Source: a virus
IMG/VR virus record: IMGVR_UViG_3300031962_000144
Span: 1-22,996 of that record
DNA length: 22,996 nucleotides
Reading direction: 5' to 3' (one strand)
The position numbers and the translations under genes are program-made. The notes under the pieces were generated by a model, which did no database searches, was not told the DNA's origin, and saw nothing but the letters and a program-made list of their open reading frames with translations. Below, in pieces: positions 22,456 to 22,996 of the stretch (its first letter is position 1; each line of letters starts with the position of its first letter).

Positions 22456-22985
22456 CGAGGGAAATTTAGAACGGCAAATTCGCCATGAAGTTCGGAGACG
22501 AACTCGTCATAGGCTCGTGCCGCAGCTTCCTCGGTGGGGTGAACGCCAAGGTAATACCATTTCCCATGAGAGATGATTTCTGCTTTCCATTTCTTGTCCG
22601 CTCGCGTAACGCCCTTAAATCGGGATTGTCCAATTGTCATTTTTCTTCGGTTGTGTTGATTCTGAAACCGAGTAACGATGCGGAGATTTCTGCGGCGATT
22701 GTCTAGTGTTCGCCCACTCTTAACGTGATCTACCTGTCTCTTATCTCCGAGTGGAATGCCGAGAATTTCTCTGTGCATCATTACGGTATGGGCGCCTTTC
22801 TTGTTGAGTTGCGCTGTTGTGCGACCAGCGTAAAAACTCCGCGTCTTCGTATTCCAGAAAGCTTGCCACTTGAATTGCGAGACGCTCTCATAATCAGCAG
22901 CATCTACCAGGGCAAATTGACCTTGCGTTAGAGGAATTCTGCGATAGGATTCGTTGGGGTGGGTTTCCTGTTTCGGCAGGTTCAT
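22452..22985 (-). CDS. HNH homing endonuclease with AP2 domain (copy 3, intact)
   Basis: A 177-aa minus-strand gene with the same layout as copies 1 and 2. A conserved block RRIPLTQGQFALVDAADYES (15-34) leads to the HNH core: MMHREILGI at 69-77, VDH at 85-87, DNRRRNLR at 95-102 and QN at 108-109. A good AP2 domain runs from 121 to about 168 (RFKGVTRADKKWKAEI, YLGVHPTEEAAARAYDEFV). AGGAG (22992-22996) seven nt before the ATG supports the start, which lies just inside the right edge. No stop or frameshift is seen, unlike copy 2. It lies tail to tail with the fibre-tip gene, their stops sharing TTAG (22452-22455). A likely selfish element; the sequence beyond the right edge is unknown. Confidence 0.9.
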   Translation of the reverse strand: MNLPKQETHPNESYRRIPLTQGQFALVDAADYESVSQFKWQAFWNTKTRSFYAGRTTAQLNKKGAHTVMMHREILGIPLGDKRQVDHVKSGRTLDNRRRNLRIVTRFQNQHNRRKMTIGQSRFKGVTRADKKWKAEIISHGKWYYLGVHPTEEAAARAYDEFVSELHGEFAVLNFPR

Positions 22986-22996
22986 GTGCGTCTCCT

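Noticed and set aside
1-22996. CRISPR array, tRNA gene, diversity-generating retroelement, or integrase
   Set aside because: No spaced repeats, cloverleaf, reverse transcriptase or recombinase motif was seen in reading both strands; none is claimed.

Overview
The window is a contiguous stretch of a tailed-phage (or prophage) structural region, very probably from a short-tailed, podovirus-like virus. The reasons are a portal, scaffold, major capsid, connector and nozzle-like order, and no tape-measure, tail-tube or sheath gene anywhere in 23 kb. Every structural gene is on the plus strand, tightly packed, often with start/stop overlaps or GGAGG-type ribosome sites. Stop codons TAA, TAG and TGA are all in regular use, so the standard bacterial code applies. 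The host cannot be named. The two exported-looking proteins with Ala|Gln signal-peptide junctions and the style of the fibre domains would fit a soil Gram-negative such as an Acidobacteriota member, but that is inference.

Layout. 1-2536: portal protein (5' end cut by the window), an HNH/AP2 homing-type endonuclease overlapping it by 4 nt, and an 82-aa unknown. 2604-2637: a strong intrinsic-terminator hairpin. 2667-6427: capsid module (two tiny polybasic proteins, a small Gly/Pro/Gln protein, scaffold, major capsid protein and two probable head/decoration proteins), closed by a second strong terminator at 6460-6500. 6512-7522: connector/adaptor. 7519-8049 (minus): a second HNH/AP2 endonuclease of the same length as the first, broken by an amber codon at position 16. 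8124-11869: a small structural protein and two fibre/spike proteins that carry N-terminal Sec signal peptides; the second looks like a beta-helix spike. 11913-12416 (minus): an endonuclease-like gene of a different HNH-associated family. 12434-16583: two small proteins, a T4-type lysozyme, a lectin-like protein, and a 703-aa beta-sandwich/connector fusion. 16587-17308: a run of four small genes, three of them tiny polybasic proteins and one Pro-rich with a basic tail. 17309-20988: nozzle-like tail protein and partner. 20990-22455: a small basic protein, a coiled-coil protein, an Mtd-N-like fibre fragment and a last structural protein. 22452-22985 (minus): a third, intact HNH/AP2 endonuclease.

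How the genes fit together. Portal, scaffold and capsid protein build the procapsid. The connectors and nozzle form the short tail. The spike, lectin-like and Mtd-N-like proteins recognise or digest the host surface, and the lysozyme opens the cell wall. The endonucleases look like selfish passengers placed at gene ends.

The most unusual content is the set of at least five very small, almost acid-free Lys/Arg/Gly/His-rich proteins in two separate clusters, which share sequence motifs and sit among virion genes. They may be packaged protamine-like DNA-condensing peptides. Also notable are the exported-looking tail proteins and the way three endonuclease genes overlap stop codons by exactly 4 nt.
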